64,000 nt of DNA from Alectoria sarmentosa (lineage: Eukaryota > Ascomycota > Lecanoromycetes > Lecanorales > Parmeliaceae): the NCBI GenBank assembly GCA_009733775.1, contig WOGZ01000183.1, forward strand, positions 1-64,000. The letters are read 5' to 3'. Below the pieces are notes generated by a model, which saw only the letters and a program-made list of their open reading frames with translations, did no database searches and was not told the DNA's origin. Each line of letters starts with the position of its first letter. Positions within the stretch are counted from its first letter, which is position 1. Below, one piece after another: positions 10,909-22,367 of this stretch. Both the position numbers and the translations under genes were made by a program.

Positions 10909-12051
10909 ATGAAACAGGTTTGCAGAGCCTCCGTACTACACGGTGCTAACGACTTAAGACTCGAAGAAAGGACCCTCGAATCCCCAGGCCCTGCAGAGCT
11001 TCAAATCGCCATCCGAGCTACCGGCGTCTGCGGTTCGGATCTACACTACTACCAGCATTACCGGAACGGAGACATTCAAGTCAGAGAGCCTCTATCGCTG
11101 GGGCACGAGTCTGCAGGAATTGTTGCCGCAGTCGGATCACAAGTTGAAAGCTTCAAAAAGGGGGATCGTGTAGCTTTGGAGGTCGGACTGCCTTGCGGAG
11201 AGTGCGAAAGATGCAGAGAAGGACGATACAATATATGTCCGGAACTGAGGTTCAGGAGTTCTGCGAAATCCTGTCCTCATTTCCAGGGAACCCTTCAAGC
11301 CAGTATCAATCACCCAGCATCATGGTGCCACAAGTTGCCTGACCACGTATCATTCGACGTGGGAGCCTTACTCGAACCATTGGGCGTAGCCATACAGGCA
11401 TCCCGACGTGCTCAAATAGTCCAAGAGAGCTCAACCCTCGTGTTCGGTGCTGGAGCTGTCGGGCTGCTGTGTGCCGCTATGGCCAAGGTGGCCGGATCGA
11501 GCAGTGTCGTGGTTGCAGACATTCAGCAAGAGAGGGTCAATTTTGCTACTCAGCATGGCTTCGCGCATGAAGGGTTCACTGTTCCCGCCAAACACGGTCG
11601 AAACATCGACGAGAAGCTCCAGATTGCCAAAGAGACCGCAGCTTTGGCAACCGAGAAAATACCGAATGGTACTGGGTCAACTGGTGGATTCGATGTGGTC
11701 ATTGAATGTACGGGTGTTGAAGCTTGTACCCAGACTGCCATTTATGCCACACGTCCGGGAGGCAAAGTCATGATTGTGGGCATGGGCAATCCTGTCCAGA
11801 CACTACCCATTTCGGCAGCTGCACTCCGTGAAGTCGACATCCTTGGAACATTTCGCTATGCAAATACATACTCGGAAGCAGTAGAGCTTGTGTCAGGCAA
11901 TAATCCACTGCTGCCAGACCTTGGAAAACTTGTCACTCATCGTTTCAGTGGTCTTGATAATGTCGAGCGCGCCTTTGAGATGGCAGCCAAAACAATGGAC
12001 GAAGACGGCAATCTTGTCCTAAAGGTAATAGTACAAAGCTGTGGCACTTAG
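10909..12051 (+). CDS. zinc-dependent polyol (sorbitol/xylitol) dehydrogenase, MDR family
   Basis: A single exon of 380 residues. Catalytic zinc residues appear in GVCGSDLHYY and GHESAG. The four-cysteine structural zinc loop reads CGECERCREGRYNIC. The cofactor domain has VFGAGAVGLLCAA, a GxGxxG Rossmann turn. The family oxidises sorbitol, xylitol or L-arabinitol with NAD+, and the RFRSSAK and FQGTLQ blocks are typical of fungal sorbitol/xylitol dehydrogenases; the exact substrate cannot be read. I chose the ATG at 10909 because the longer open frame starts on a non-ATG codon inside the right arm of the inverted-repeat element. The element's arm ends about 80 bp upstream, so it may supply promoter sequence. 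A downstream same-strand oxidoreductase suggests a small sugar-alcohol pair. Confidence 0.9.
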   Translation: MKQVCRASVLHGANDLRLEERTLESPGPAELQIAIRATGVCGSDLHYYQHYRNGDIQVREPLSLGHESAGIVAAVGSQVESFKKGDRVALEVGLPCGECERCREGRYNICPELRFRSSAKSCPHFQGTLQASINHPASWCHKLPDHVSFDVGALLEPLGVAIQASRRAQIVQESSTLVFGAGAVGLLCAAMAKVAGSSSVVVADIQQERVNFATQHGFAHEGFTVPAKHGRNIDEKLQIAKETAALATEKIPNGTGSTGGFDVVIECTGVEACTQTAIYATRPGGKVMIVGMGNPVQTLPISAAALREVDILGTFRYANTYSEAVELVSGNNPLLPDLGKLVTHRFSGLDNVERAFEMAAKTMDEDGNLVLKVIVQSCGT

Positions 12052-12964
12052 ACCTTGGCGGCACCAATTTGAATGACGGGACAAGATCTGGACGATAGTC
12101 CTCATACTGCCAAGGTTAATTCCCTCAACGGGCTCTGCCGAGCCTCCAACCATTCGCTGCCGGCTAATACCACCGCCAAAAGGAATTGACCACTGGGTTA
12201 TATTCCCAATAGCATGCCCTCATTCATAGAAGGCCCTGTTTAGTGCAGTGGTGAAGGAGTGACATGAATCTTTCTGGCCATCAGAAGGCGTCCGTCTTCT
12301 CTTGTCTCACCCATCCCGGGTCCTATATTGTCCTAGGAGAAAGGCCGTTCCTCTGAGTGCGCATACCGGAAGTGTTAATTGGGCGGTTAACCTCCTGAAA
12401 AGTCTATTATCCTGTATTTTCCAGCCTCTGGGCTGGTTGAGAGTCGTTTTGCCATTTTGGAATCTTGGATGTGGCAAAAGTAGTCTTCGAGAGCTCGAAT
12501 CCGAGATGTGCAAATATTCTTGAGAGACTTAAGCAAAATTCTTTCCCTCATTTTGGCTTGGCCCTCATGTTGGTCTCCATTTGCTGCTTTCTTTTTATCT
12601 ACTATCTTATTCGTTGGAAACTATCGTGTTCTCTGCCGGTCCCCTTGGTGCTGCGTACTGTGTGTGCTGGTGGAATTATCTTAGGCGATGAAGGCGTGCC
12701 AGGATCAGCTGGTTCAACCTGTCCGCCCTTCACTTCCTTTCACCTTCTCATCTGCTAATAAGGAGTAGAAGAATATATGAAACGAGAGCAGTATCGAGAT
12801 TGAAGACTACTATTAACAGGGAAGCAGGGCTGTCCTACATAAGGTTTCCGCGCTCAGAAACGTGAACGGATTATCGAGCCGGGCCGTTCCCGCGCCGCCC
12901 AGAGAGACCGACCTCGTCAAAAAGTTGGTGCATTGTCAAGAGCAGGCCTTTTTAATTTTATGGA
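12052..12964. other. intergenic region
   Basis: About 0.9 kb between two same-strand oxidoreductase genes. Open frames here are short and uninformative. It should contain the terminator of the dehydrogenase and the promoter of the Gfo/Idh gene; no specific site was recognised. Confidence 0.5.
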
Positions 12965-14112
12965 ATGGCTCCAGCAAAGCTCAGGATAGGTTGTGCGGGC
13001 CTAGGGCGCATGGGAAAGCGTCATGCACTTCATTTCTTGAATCGGACTCCACGTGCCGACTTGGTAGCTGCAAGCAGCCCAGATGATGCAGAATTGCAAT
13101 GGGCGAAGCAGCATCTTGAACCATTTGGAGTAAGACTTTACAAAGACTACGAGGAGATGTTGAAACAAGAAGGCCTCCAAGCCGTCGTGATTGCGTCTGT
13201 AACGACAGTACATGCAGACCAGGCGATCAAGGCAATGGAGGCCAACAAGCATGTCCTGTGCGAGAAGCCACTTTCCACCAGCGTAGAAATTGTAAGCTGA
13301 AGCCAACCATTTGCCATACCGTTCCGTCCGTCTCGAGACTTTGGAAGATGCTGATGGAACCACTCTGTCAGTCCCAATCAGTAGTAGATGCCGCAAAGAA
13401 GAAACCGCACCTGAAAGTCATGTGTGGCTTCTCCCGCAGGTTCGACGCATCCTATCGAGACGCCTGGGACAAAATAGACGCTGGTCTTATCGGCCGTCCA
13501 TCAATCTTCCGCAGCCAGACCTGCGACAAGTTAGATCCCAGCGGGTTCTTTGTCGCGTACGCCGAATTCTCGGGCGGCATCTTCGTCGACTGCTCAATTC
13601 ACGACATCGACCTCGCTCTCTGGTTCTTCGGCCAAGATTCAATGGTCAAGTCCGTCGTGTCCAGCGGCATTACCGCCGTGCAGCCTGACTTGCGCAAGCA
13701 CAATGATCGCGACAACGCGGTTGGCATTGTCGAGTTCTACGGCGGTCGTATTGCTTATCTGTACGCTTCGCGCATGATGGCGGCCGGCCAGGAAGATTCG
13801 ACCGAAATCATTGGCACGGAGGGAAAATTGACGGTGAACATGCAACCGCAAACGAATCTCGTGAACATCTACGACCCGTCTGGTATTCGGCGGGAGATTC
13901 CAGGGACATATTATGGAAGGTTCGAGCAGGCTTTTGTGGCTGAAGCCAATGAGTTTACGGCTGCTTGTCTGGATGATGGAAAGTTGCCGATGAAATTGAC
14001 GGGGGCCGTACAAGCAGTCAAGATTGGGTGTGCGTTGCAGGAGAGTTTAGTCACAGGGGCGAAGATTTGGTTCGATGAGACAGGGAGGAGGGTGGACAAG
14101 GCGCAGCTTTAA
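12965..14112 (+). CDS. Gfo/Idh/MocA-family oxidoreductase (inositol 2-dehydrogenase-like)
   Basis: Two exons, 12965-13291 and 13372-14112, join in phase 0 to give 355 residues. The N-terminus is an NAD(P) Rossmann fold with CAGLGRMGKRHA (GxGxxG). The family signature CEKPLS follows at the end of exon one. The C-terminal domain holds GGIFVDCSIHDIDLALWFFG, matching the DxxxHDID block with the catalytic His/Asp of inositol dehydrogenases. The likely reaction is NAD-dependent oxidation of a cyclitol or sugar ring hydroxyl. It follows the polyol dehydrogenase on the same strand 0.9 kb away, so a joint role in polyol use is plausible but inferred. Confidence 0.9.
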
Positions 14113-14519
14113 ACGGGAATTCTCCGATCCTGAATTGAATAATGACTAAGAGTCGATCTTTAGCAATATGTTGCGGGGGTTAACGAAAACAATCTAATCT
14201 GAGTACTGGTCCATGAGTCGTTGATGTGAGAATGAATTGTGTATTTGTACGTCGACGGCCCTTCTAAAAACGACAAGAATATCCAAGGCGATAGCATACT
14301 CCAGCGTGTTGGTTAATAAGACATTACATAAGTGGGTACGATGCAAGGATATCAGCCTCATATTGCGCCTTCCGCTATGGTAATACACATTTTCTTGGTC
14401 CTGAGATTAATGCTGTAAAGACCGGATGAGAGACACTTTGCGGCACTGATTCCGGTAATAGACGGTAGCAGAACGAGTACTTGAGTAGAACTATCATTGT
14501 AAACATTGATTTAAAGATC
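14113..14519. other. short intergenic region between convergent genes
   Basis: About 400 bp separating the stop codons of the Gfo/Idh gene and the permease gene. It would hold both terminators; nothing specific is visible. Confidence 0.5.
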
Positions 14520-17011
14520 TCATAGGTGAGTGAGCATTGGGGTCCGTGTTGTCGTTCCGAGATCATCCGACTGAGGGCCCCCAGTCATCTCAACACCATT
14601 CGACGTCTCTTCTTCGATACATTCTTCCAATCGGCCGAGAGCGTTGGTCAGGTACGTGGGGTCGGAACCGAGCCGGACGAATCCCCATCCGTCTTCGTTC
14701 CACCGGTGATTCTTCACCTTCAATCCTAACCATAGAAGCAATATTGCAATGGGCTGAACAGGATGGTGAGCAAAGGCATAGGTCATCAGACCAAGCTCAG
14801 GTTCGACTTACCCCAGCATAAGCAGTGAAGAACTTGAGGGCTGTCACACCCTCGTGCCACCAACTTGCGGTGTTGAAAAGGACGACGGTCAGGAAGCTGA
14901 AGATGAGTCCAACCCAGGCTGCAAACGGTTGAAACCCGCCGGCTACTAGTATAGTTTTGAATTGAATTTGCTCGTTATTCTGCAGCCAAAGGTTGTATTT
15001 CTTCCATCTGTCGCTCTCGAGGTGACGTTTGTTTTTCTTGAGCCTGGAATTGGGAAACACGTTAGCACGATTTTGGCATTGAATGCTATGTACTTTCCTA
15101 CCATTGACGATATCGGATGAAAGCAAGGCACTGTGAACCCCAAACAAACACGCACCCGACTGTTCCCAAAGTGCTCAGGATCTCTTGTAACTGATAGCGA
15201 GTGTCAGTTTACTACGAACTGAGGTTCGAAAAGATATGGGAGCTCACCTCTTCGACGTTTGGATGGCCTTTGGCAAAATGTAGAGCAGGGATCCAAGACC
15301 CGAAAGCGACTGCCGATGCGACGATTGCCCAAGGTGGCACATTGTTGTCATTCGTTATACCGAAATGTGACATCAATCTCTCGAACACATTGTCGCTATT
15401 CCATTCAAAGTCCTTTGTGACGCCATATAAAGACCGAGAAGCGACATACAAAGCTGTGTTTGCGGCTGAGACGGCCGCGAAGAGTGAAGCCCCAACCAGG
15501 AAGCTTGGCAAGCGCTCGATTCGTGCGATAAGCGCGGCAATGACGACGACTGGGTAGTCGATTGAGCTGTTAGAAGTGCTGGAAGGTGTGTAGGCCGAAT
15601 CTCTGCGATATCGTGTGGTTTGGTTTTGTGTTGGTCTGATCTCGTAGAAGGGCGGGAGTCTAGGGTCTGTCCAGGGAACATCGAAGCCGAACATGAGTAC
15701 AAGAAGTATGTAAATGACGGCAATGAAGGGAGCGATGTAATTAGCAGCATTGTGCAGGTCTCGCGGATGGCGTGCCTCAACTGCGACGGCGGAGACCATC
15801 TCAACGCCGACAAATGCGTATGCTGCTATTGGTATCACAGCACTGAGTTGTAAATACTCAAAGCGTCAGCTAGATGAGTACTACCGAGGCGTTGATAGGA
15901 TAGCACTGACCATACAGCCGCTCCTTTACTCATAGCGACGCCTTTTTGTGCTTGAAAGTCATCGGTAAAATCTTTGATTGAGTCTGTTAGACTGTCGCAT
16001 TTGGGATACGGTGTTGCTTCTCATGGGCTTGACGTACATTTGCCTCCAATAGACGATCCTCTGCCGACTGAATGTAGCGGGTGAGATCAGCGTGAAAGCC
16101 GATTATCAAGCATTGCGGATACCTTACCTCCGACGTTGATACAGATCAGCAATATAAATACTCCCAAGACCATGAGCAACTTCAAGATACCGCCGACAGT
16201 CTCTATGATACCAAAGACCTAGCAGGGCACACCGTTAACGTTGCCCAAACTAAGGGAAAATGATGACGCCTACTGACCCTCACCCTGAAAAGGTTGATGC
16301 CCACTAATATCAGGGGTTGCGTAATATATAGAAGTATGATCTGTATAGTATTTTGCGTATGAGTTGAAGCGTTCGGATACCAGTAGTCGGACAACTCAAG
16401 AGTGGTGGTGATGATCGAAGCAAATCCCATTGCGTATGTGTACCTATCAATAGCATGCGTGAGCCTTTTCCAAGATGTAGGTTGGGGTCCAGTGGCCCTT
16501 ACCAGTAAGCAAAGCCCACCACTCCAGCAAGGTCTTTATCCACAAATTCCTCCACAAATTTCACTTTGGCGTTTGCAATTGGGAACAACCCAATCATCTC
16601 CGCGTGACCATCCAGAGCAGCTACTGCTGCCAGACCGACGACAGCAAAGGCAACGAGGGCGCCGCCAGGACCTGCAATCCTCAAGATCTCGCCGCTGTCC
16701 ACGAATATTCCAGTCCCGACGATACCGCTGACCGCAATCATCTTTGAATGACGAAGAGACGTCAGCGCTGATGGCTTGCTGAACTCGAACAGGAATACCC
16801 ACGAAGATCTGCCAGGAGTTGAGGACTGGTCTATAGGACAGAGATGTCAGCCTATGTTGTGTCCCATGGAACAATGAACAAATGGGTTTCCAAGAAGTTG
16901 GAAACCAAAGCGGGCTACCAACTTGAGATACTGAGGAGGTTCGTATGGATCTCCTCCATCTCCTCGTGAGTTGACAGGCGTCTTATGACGCGTATCGACT
17001 GGTTTGGCCAT
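14520..17011 (-). CDS. APC-superfamily amino-acid permease (fungal YAT family)
   Basis: At least nine minus-strand exons join into a 12-TM permease. The first helix reads MIAVSGIVGTGIFVDSG, the substrate-binding GxG(I) motif of APC transporters. Clear later exons lie near 16443-16284, 16218-16127, around 15850-15245 (IPIAAYAFVGVEMVS, EARHPRDL) and 15178-14800 (FVWGSQCLAFIRYR). The last exon ends at 14520. The YAT family imports amino acids by proton symport at the plasma membrane. The ATG at 17011 (MAKPVDTRHK) is the best start, but the intron joining it to the first helix is not certain. A small exon near 16060 (GRGSSIGGK) is needed to keep frame. Substrate range cannot be inferred. Confidence 0.85.
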
Positions 17012-17368
17012 TGATGTGACTATCCACGCCGATGGAGGGTCGCTTCAGCAATTGTCGCCAGTAGGCGACTATGGTGCTTCGCTGCTATGTGCAGGCAGAA
17101 GCTCGCTCAGCGTAACCCTCAGCGCCAGTCCACGGAATTTGGCAAATGGAGTTTCATCGGTAAAATTTCTTGGTTGAGGGTTGACTAAGCTTACTGGATA
17201 AGGGCCACAGGAACGGGGCGTCGAGGGCGGTCATCATGCATACAAGGTGCATACAGGGACCCAATCACTGTTGCCTGCGTGGAAAGGGTACCTATATCAT
17301 CAAACAGGCCACCCTCATTCTCTGTCGACATTGCATCCACATTTCAAAGCTTCCACGACACAGCAAAC
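17012..17368. other. divergent promoter region
   Basis: About 360 bp between the permease (minus) and the small three-exon gene (plus). No defined regulatory motif recognised. Confidence 0.4.
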
Positions 17369-17740
17369 ATGGTTCAGCTGGTCAGCAACGAATACAGTCC
17401 CGAGAAGACAGGCTACATCAACAAGAAAGATCTTGAAAGGTTCTTGAAAGAAAAGTTTGGTTCTGGGATTGATTTTCAACTCACAGTAAGCTCGACCCAC
17501 TCCAGCTCATGCCTCCGCTGACTGTGGATATAAGACGAAAAATGAAAGATGGTTCTTTAAAGCGCCCAGAAAGGTGGGGAAAGTAGGTTCATCTGCTAGA
17601 ATCGAGTGCTAGACACGCTGACGTGAAGGCAGGAAGAATTGATGTTAGTAGAGATGATTCGTTCACATGAAGACATGTCTTTTCTAATTCCATCTAACGC
17701 ACAGGAAACTCGTCAAAATCGTCAAATAATGCAAGGCTGA
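17369..17740 (+). CDS. small three-exon orphan protein
   Basis: Exons 17369-17485, 17535-17582 and 17633-17740 are all phase 0 and give 90 residues. Both introns are 49-50 bp with good GT/AG ends. The N-terminus contains YSPEKTGYINKKDLERFLKE, which recalls half of an EF-hand helix-loop but lacks a full calcium-binding loop. The middle has ERWFFKAPRK, and the C-terminus is Gln/Arg-rich. Three clean phase-0 exons in 370 bp argue that this is a real gene despite its size. I do not recognise the family. Confidence 0.55.
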
Positions 17741-19186
17741 GCGAATTAGACTGGGCAGGGTGGCCTTGTCAAATGGACGTGTCGGTTTGAAATAGTATAG
17801 TGTAATTGGTTGCTGGTTCCTAGTTCCTGGTTGTTGGTTGTTCGCATGCTTTGCAAGGGGAGTCTTCATTTCAGTGAAGTGAGTGGTGAAGACAGGTTCG
17901 ATGAGACTGTTATTGGTGCAAATTGCGAGGACAGGCTACAGTTGTACGCAGCGGAATACTTTACACGTCGTCACCAGGATAGCAATCTTCCGGCATAAGC
18001 AGGCTATCGTTCATGTTGTATGCGATAGGCGAAATCTATCTACCACCTGAAATAGTGGCATATGCACATCGCGGTCACATCATAGACGACCGAGATGACT
18101 CACCATTCTACAGTCCCACTGTAGCCAATACCTAGATCCCATATCCTCATGCCTTGATCAAAATCAAAGGCATTCAAGGGACTTTCAAAAAGAATCTCTG
18201 CAACTTGTCATGGACGAAGAAAAGTAGTTGATTCCTCCGATAATTCCATCGTGCTAGCAATGAGAAAAACAGGATTTTTTGATTTTTTTTGATGTCATGA
18301 TGCAGTGATGTCATGCAAATGTGGTGCGTCGCGGGCACTTCGGTATCTGGAAGCTCTAGCCCTACACTGCATATTCCGAGATTTATTGCAATGACCGGCT
18401 TGAATAGCCATGTGACTGTCTTGAATGACGACCAAGTCATGAAAGAAGATACGGAGGAAAGACTGCATGGGCAAGGACCGGTGTATATGTGTTGGAAGAC
18501 AGAGTCAGATCCCAGTGGCGAGATAATTACTCTAGTGCTCTACTGGTGTACAGCCCTATTCCGCCCCCAACAGTACAGGCCCAGGATGCTCTATTGCATA
18601 CCTACCTTACAAGATAAGGATTATATTACGAGCTAGCGTTAGACCAATCAAAGTTTCCAGGGTGATCATCACCGTTAGCCCTACGAGTCTGCCTTGAATA
18701 AGCCAGCGCCACCAAGAGGAATGAGGCTGATTTCGGTCCGTAAGATAAAGATTGGTACTTAGGCATCTTTCTAGCGTACACTCCATACTCCATACTCCAT
18801 ACTAAAAACCAGGAACAACCAGCGATACCGACGACCATCCGATACACGCTTGCCTCCGCCCACTGCTATCCCTACTTCTCCCATTCAATCACCTGTCACC
18901 CTCCCTCAGACTTCCATTTGAATTTTCATCTAGAAGCTGTCGATATTCTCCACAGGTACCATGTGTTGTGCTAAGAGATGAGTCGTATGGGCACCACAGA
19001 ACCCTTGGCGCCGTCCAAATCAGAGGGAATTCCCTCGACACTCTGAGCGGCGTGACTCTCATGTTCAAGTTCATTATGCTCCACAGACTGATACTCCTGC
19101 TCATAATTTCCATAGCATATACAGCACTGTTGCTTTATAGCTGAGCGAAGGTACCAACCCACGTGGGCAGAAGCCCACCTTGAGAT
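17741..19186. other. intergenic region
   Basis: About 1.4 kb with short, unconvincing frames. It includes a GGTTCCTGGTT-type imperfect repeat near 17808-17840 and three copies of an 8-bp unit near 18779. The right end is presumably the promoter of the kinase gene. Confidence 0.5.
18779..18803. repeat. ACTCCAT(A) short tandem repeat
   Basis: Three exact copies of an 8-bp unit (ACTCCATA) in tandem. Minor repeat. Confidence 0.8.
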
Positions 19187-22100
19187 ATGTCGTCAACGAT
19201 AGATGAAAGCCTGAGAGACCAGTTGTGCGAAGAGATAAAAGATATGATCTGGGAAAAGACTAAACGTAAGGATTCGGCAGGTAAAAATGCTTTCATGACT
19301 ATTCATAGTGTGAACAAAATATGGAATTCTGGCAAACGGCTGGAAAAGTTTTTCCAAGGTTCCTCTGAACCAATCATTCAAAAGGTCCGCAAAAAGCTCC
19401 TGAAAGTACTGTCAATTTTAGTCAGAATGGGATGGAGGGACTGGTCAAAATTCAACGATGTGTTTGTTAACAGAGAAGATCGGTTTGACGAAAAGTTGCC
19501 CTTCGTCAACATAGGTGGATGGGAGGACCGACCATTCAGCAAACCTGCCGCCCAAGACTTTGACTCATTCCAGTACATTTTCTTACCAATCACAATCATG
19601 GAGAACGAAGACCAAGAGTACGCTCCGAGTTTTCGAATGCCGTTTGTGGATGTCTCGAGGCCTATAATGAAGGGATCTTATAGCGCTGTTTTTCCAGAGG
19701 TCGTCGCTCGCCGACAGTATCAAAAAAGGGGCGAATCTCCAGATGCTAACGTAAGTGAGCTTTCATGCCATGTATTGGATCAAAGAACGAGATCTAATTG
19801 CGGCTGAACCTCAGGAAAAGCGAATCATTCGAAAATCGTGCGAATTGAGCAAGGTACAACAAAGCTTGAAGGACGAAATAGAGAACCTGGCCAAACTCAG
19901 ATCATGTCTATCCCACAATGAAAGAATTATGACGAGCCTTGGGACCATCACACATGACGGCTTCCTGCACATTCTATTTCCCGTCGCTGACTATGATCTG
20001 GATGATCTCCTTTTCGAGAAGGGAAAGGCCAAGGCTAATAACATTACCAGGGATCCGACAACATTGACAAAAATGGCGATTGAGGTTGCTTGCTTGGCTG
20101 AAGCCTTAGACTACCTGCATTACAACCTGCGTCTCGAGGACGGCGAGCGCTCCTACTGCATTCACCATGATCTCAAACCAGACAACATCTTGGTCGTTCT
20201 TGAGGCCCGCGGCTCTTCAGTTGGAAAATGGAAGATAACAGACTTCGGCTTGTCGCAATTCAAAAGAAGCAAGGCAAATGGAGCTCATGGTGGGCACGAC
20301 GCGTTCGAACATGCCCCATCTGTTCGAAACACCCTGATACCATCTTCGATGACGTCTCCAAAACGTAACCCTGGCCCCTTCGTAGCTCCCGAGACGGAGA
20401 AGCAAGGGCAAAAGGCTGTTGGGCGGGAAAGTGACATTTGGTCTCTTGGGTGTATCTGGATCTTGGTCATGTCATTCATGATTGGCGGCAAAGTAGGCGC
20501 CCAAGAATTTGATAGGCGACGGGGACGACAAAGGAGTCCCAACAAGAAAAGCACAAGCTATGAGACTGACTATAACTACCGCGACGATGGACGTGGTGGA
20601 CTTGAGGTGAACCCTGACGTAATCGCCTGGCTGGACGAGCAGAAAGCATTGAGATCCCGGGGAGACGATTGGCTGGGAAAGGGCATAGGTCTTGCGCTAG
20701 ACATGCTCAAGATCGATATGAAGAGCAGGCCCAACGCGAAAACGGTCCAAGACAGGCTGTTTGAAGTGGTGACCAGTTTGAAGTCTGGCCGCCAAGAACC
20801 TCTTCAGCCCGTTTCGCAGACATCGCTGGTGCCACCGCAAACCCCACAAGGACATGATCAGATCCAAGAAGCGCTTGTCAAAACGATGGTACCTCTGGAC
20901 AGAAAGACCAGCTGGGTTCGTACTCTGTCCGGTACCTTGGGTTATGGTGATAGCTCTGCAAGTAACGGACCTGGAGCCTCTAACCTTCGATCAGCGTCAC
21001 TAGTTACTAAAGGGGCGGATTTCGTACCTTACCCCTCGGACATTCTACAAAGGCCAGTCGTTGAATCCACTTTCGTCAATATCAAAACTCCAGACTCTCA
21101 TATCGTTCAGACTGCTTTCTCTTCTACTAATCTCTTTGTTGCTTACTTATCGAAGACGAATGTCTACATCCACTCGATTGAGTCACTTGACAGGAGCCGA
21201 CGTTGGGCCAAGGGAAAGAATAAGGGAAAAGTCTCAAGCGAAACCAAATTCCAAAGTGTTCGGGGATCTGGAGGCTACCAGTGGGTATCAATGGTATTAG
21301 CATGTGATCTCTTGGCAGTCCGTGGATCGAAGCCCGATTCAAACTCATGCATGGTGTGTAAACTTCTTCTCTCTTCAACGCTGATCTTTTTGACCCCTCA
21401 AGATCTAGCTAATTTCTATCGAAGGTCCATGTATACAAGATAAGCATGAGCGAGAATGAGGGCGTGCAAACAGTACTGGTCCACTCCGAAGAGGTACCCG
21501 ATCTCAGAGGGGTATCAGTATCTTCACAAGGCCAGATAGCGTTCCACTTCGACCATTACATCGAAACCTACTCGACTCAGTATATATACCTTCTGGTTGT
21601 CATGGCTTCCTCATTTGCTGACTCTGTGATACAGGTATCCAGAAAGTCGGTCAAAGATAGAGATACAGGGGCATCTCAAATCTGCCTCGTTTACTCTGGA
21701 TGGTAATTGGCTCCTTGCATGGTCAACAAAGGGTCGATCAATATATGCTGTGTTCTGCAACACTGGTGATTTTGGACAGCCCACCCATGACAGTATTACG
21801 CCGGTGAGTCTACTCTGACCTTGTGCACTAGCCAAGCGTTGATTTCCCCCTAGCGAGTACCTCAATCGTCCTACGGTCTACATGAAGACATGATACCATT
21901 CCCCACGATCCCATCATTTTGGGCCTATGATCGTAAAAAAGGTCAGGTACGTATAGTGCAAGGCCAAGTCTCGCCAGTACAAGAGATATTCCTGAATCAG
22001 CATCTCGCTGGCATCATGATTGGGAAGGTGACAACCGCGTCCAATGCAGCCGTCCTGGTCCAGAAGCGGAGAAAAGCCATTTCTATCGTAACACTGAAAA

Positions 22101-22297
22101 GAGATCCAGGTGGAACCGTACGGCCAGATGAAATTAAAGAACTCTGCAAAATAGTTGTAGAAGTACCTGACTCCTTGGGGCCATCTTGTGATCTGGCCTT
22201 GGAGTCTGGTGACAAGGACGGACGGCTGATTCGAATTCTCATAGCGCACAATTCTGGACTGATTGAGAAAGTCGACTTCGATTATGGTTCAAACTGA
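19187..22297 (+). CDS. large Ser/Thr protein kinase with C-terminal propeller-like extension
   Basis: Five exons (19187-19750, 19815-21353, 21425-21579, 21635-21803, 21854-22297) join to 956 residues. The first ~150 residues are a helical/basic region of unknown fold. The kinase core follows: a glycine-rich-like KGSYSAVFP near residue 165, IHHDLKPDNILV near 303 (HRD with Arg replaced by His), TDFGLSQF near 330, APE near 377 and SDIWSLGCIW. A Ser/Thr-rich linker precedes a C-terminal part (about 610-956) with short beta-type repeats such as IVQTAFSSTNLFVAYL and ASFTLDGNWLLAWST that resemble WD40-like blades. Active-site Asp, Lys and DFG are intact, so it is probably catalytic. Such kinases occur near HeLo/NLR-type genes in fungi; a role in non-self or stress signalling is speculation. 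Confidence 0.85.
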
Positions 22298-22367
22298 AGC
22301 TATAATGATTCCAAGAGAGAAAAGACCTTTCAATTTACCTCGGGGATAACATTTTTCGTACCGGGAA

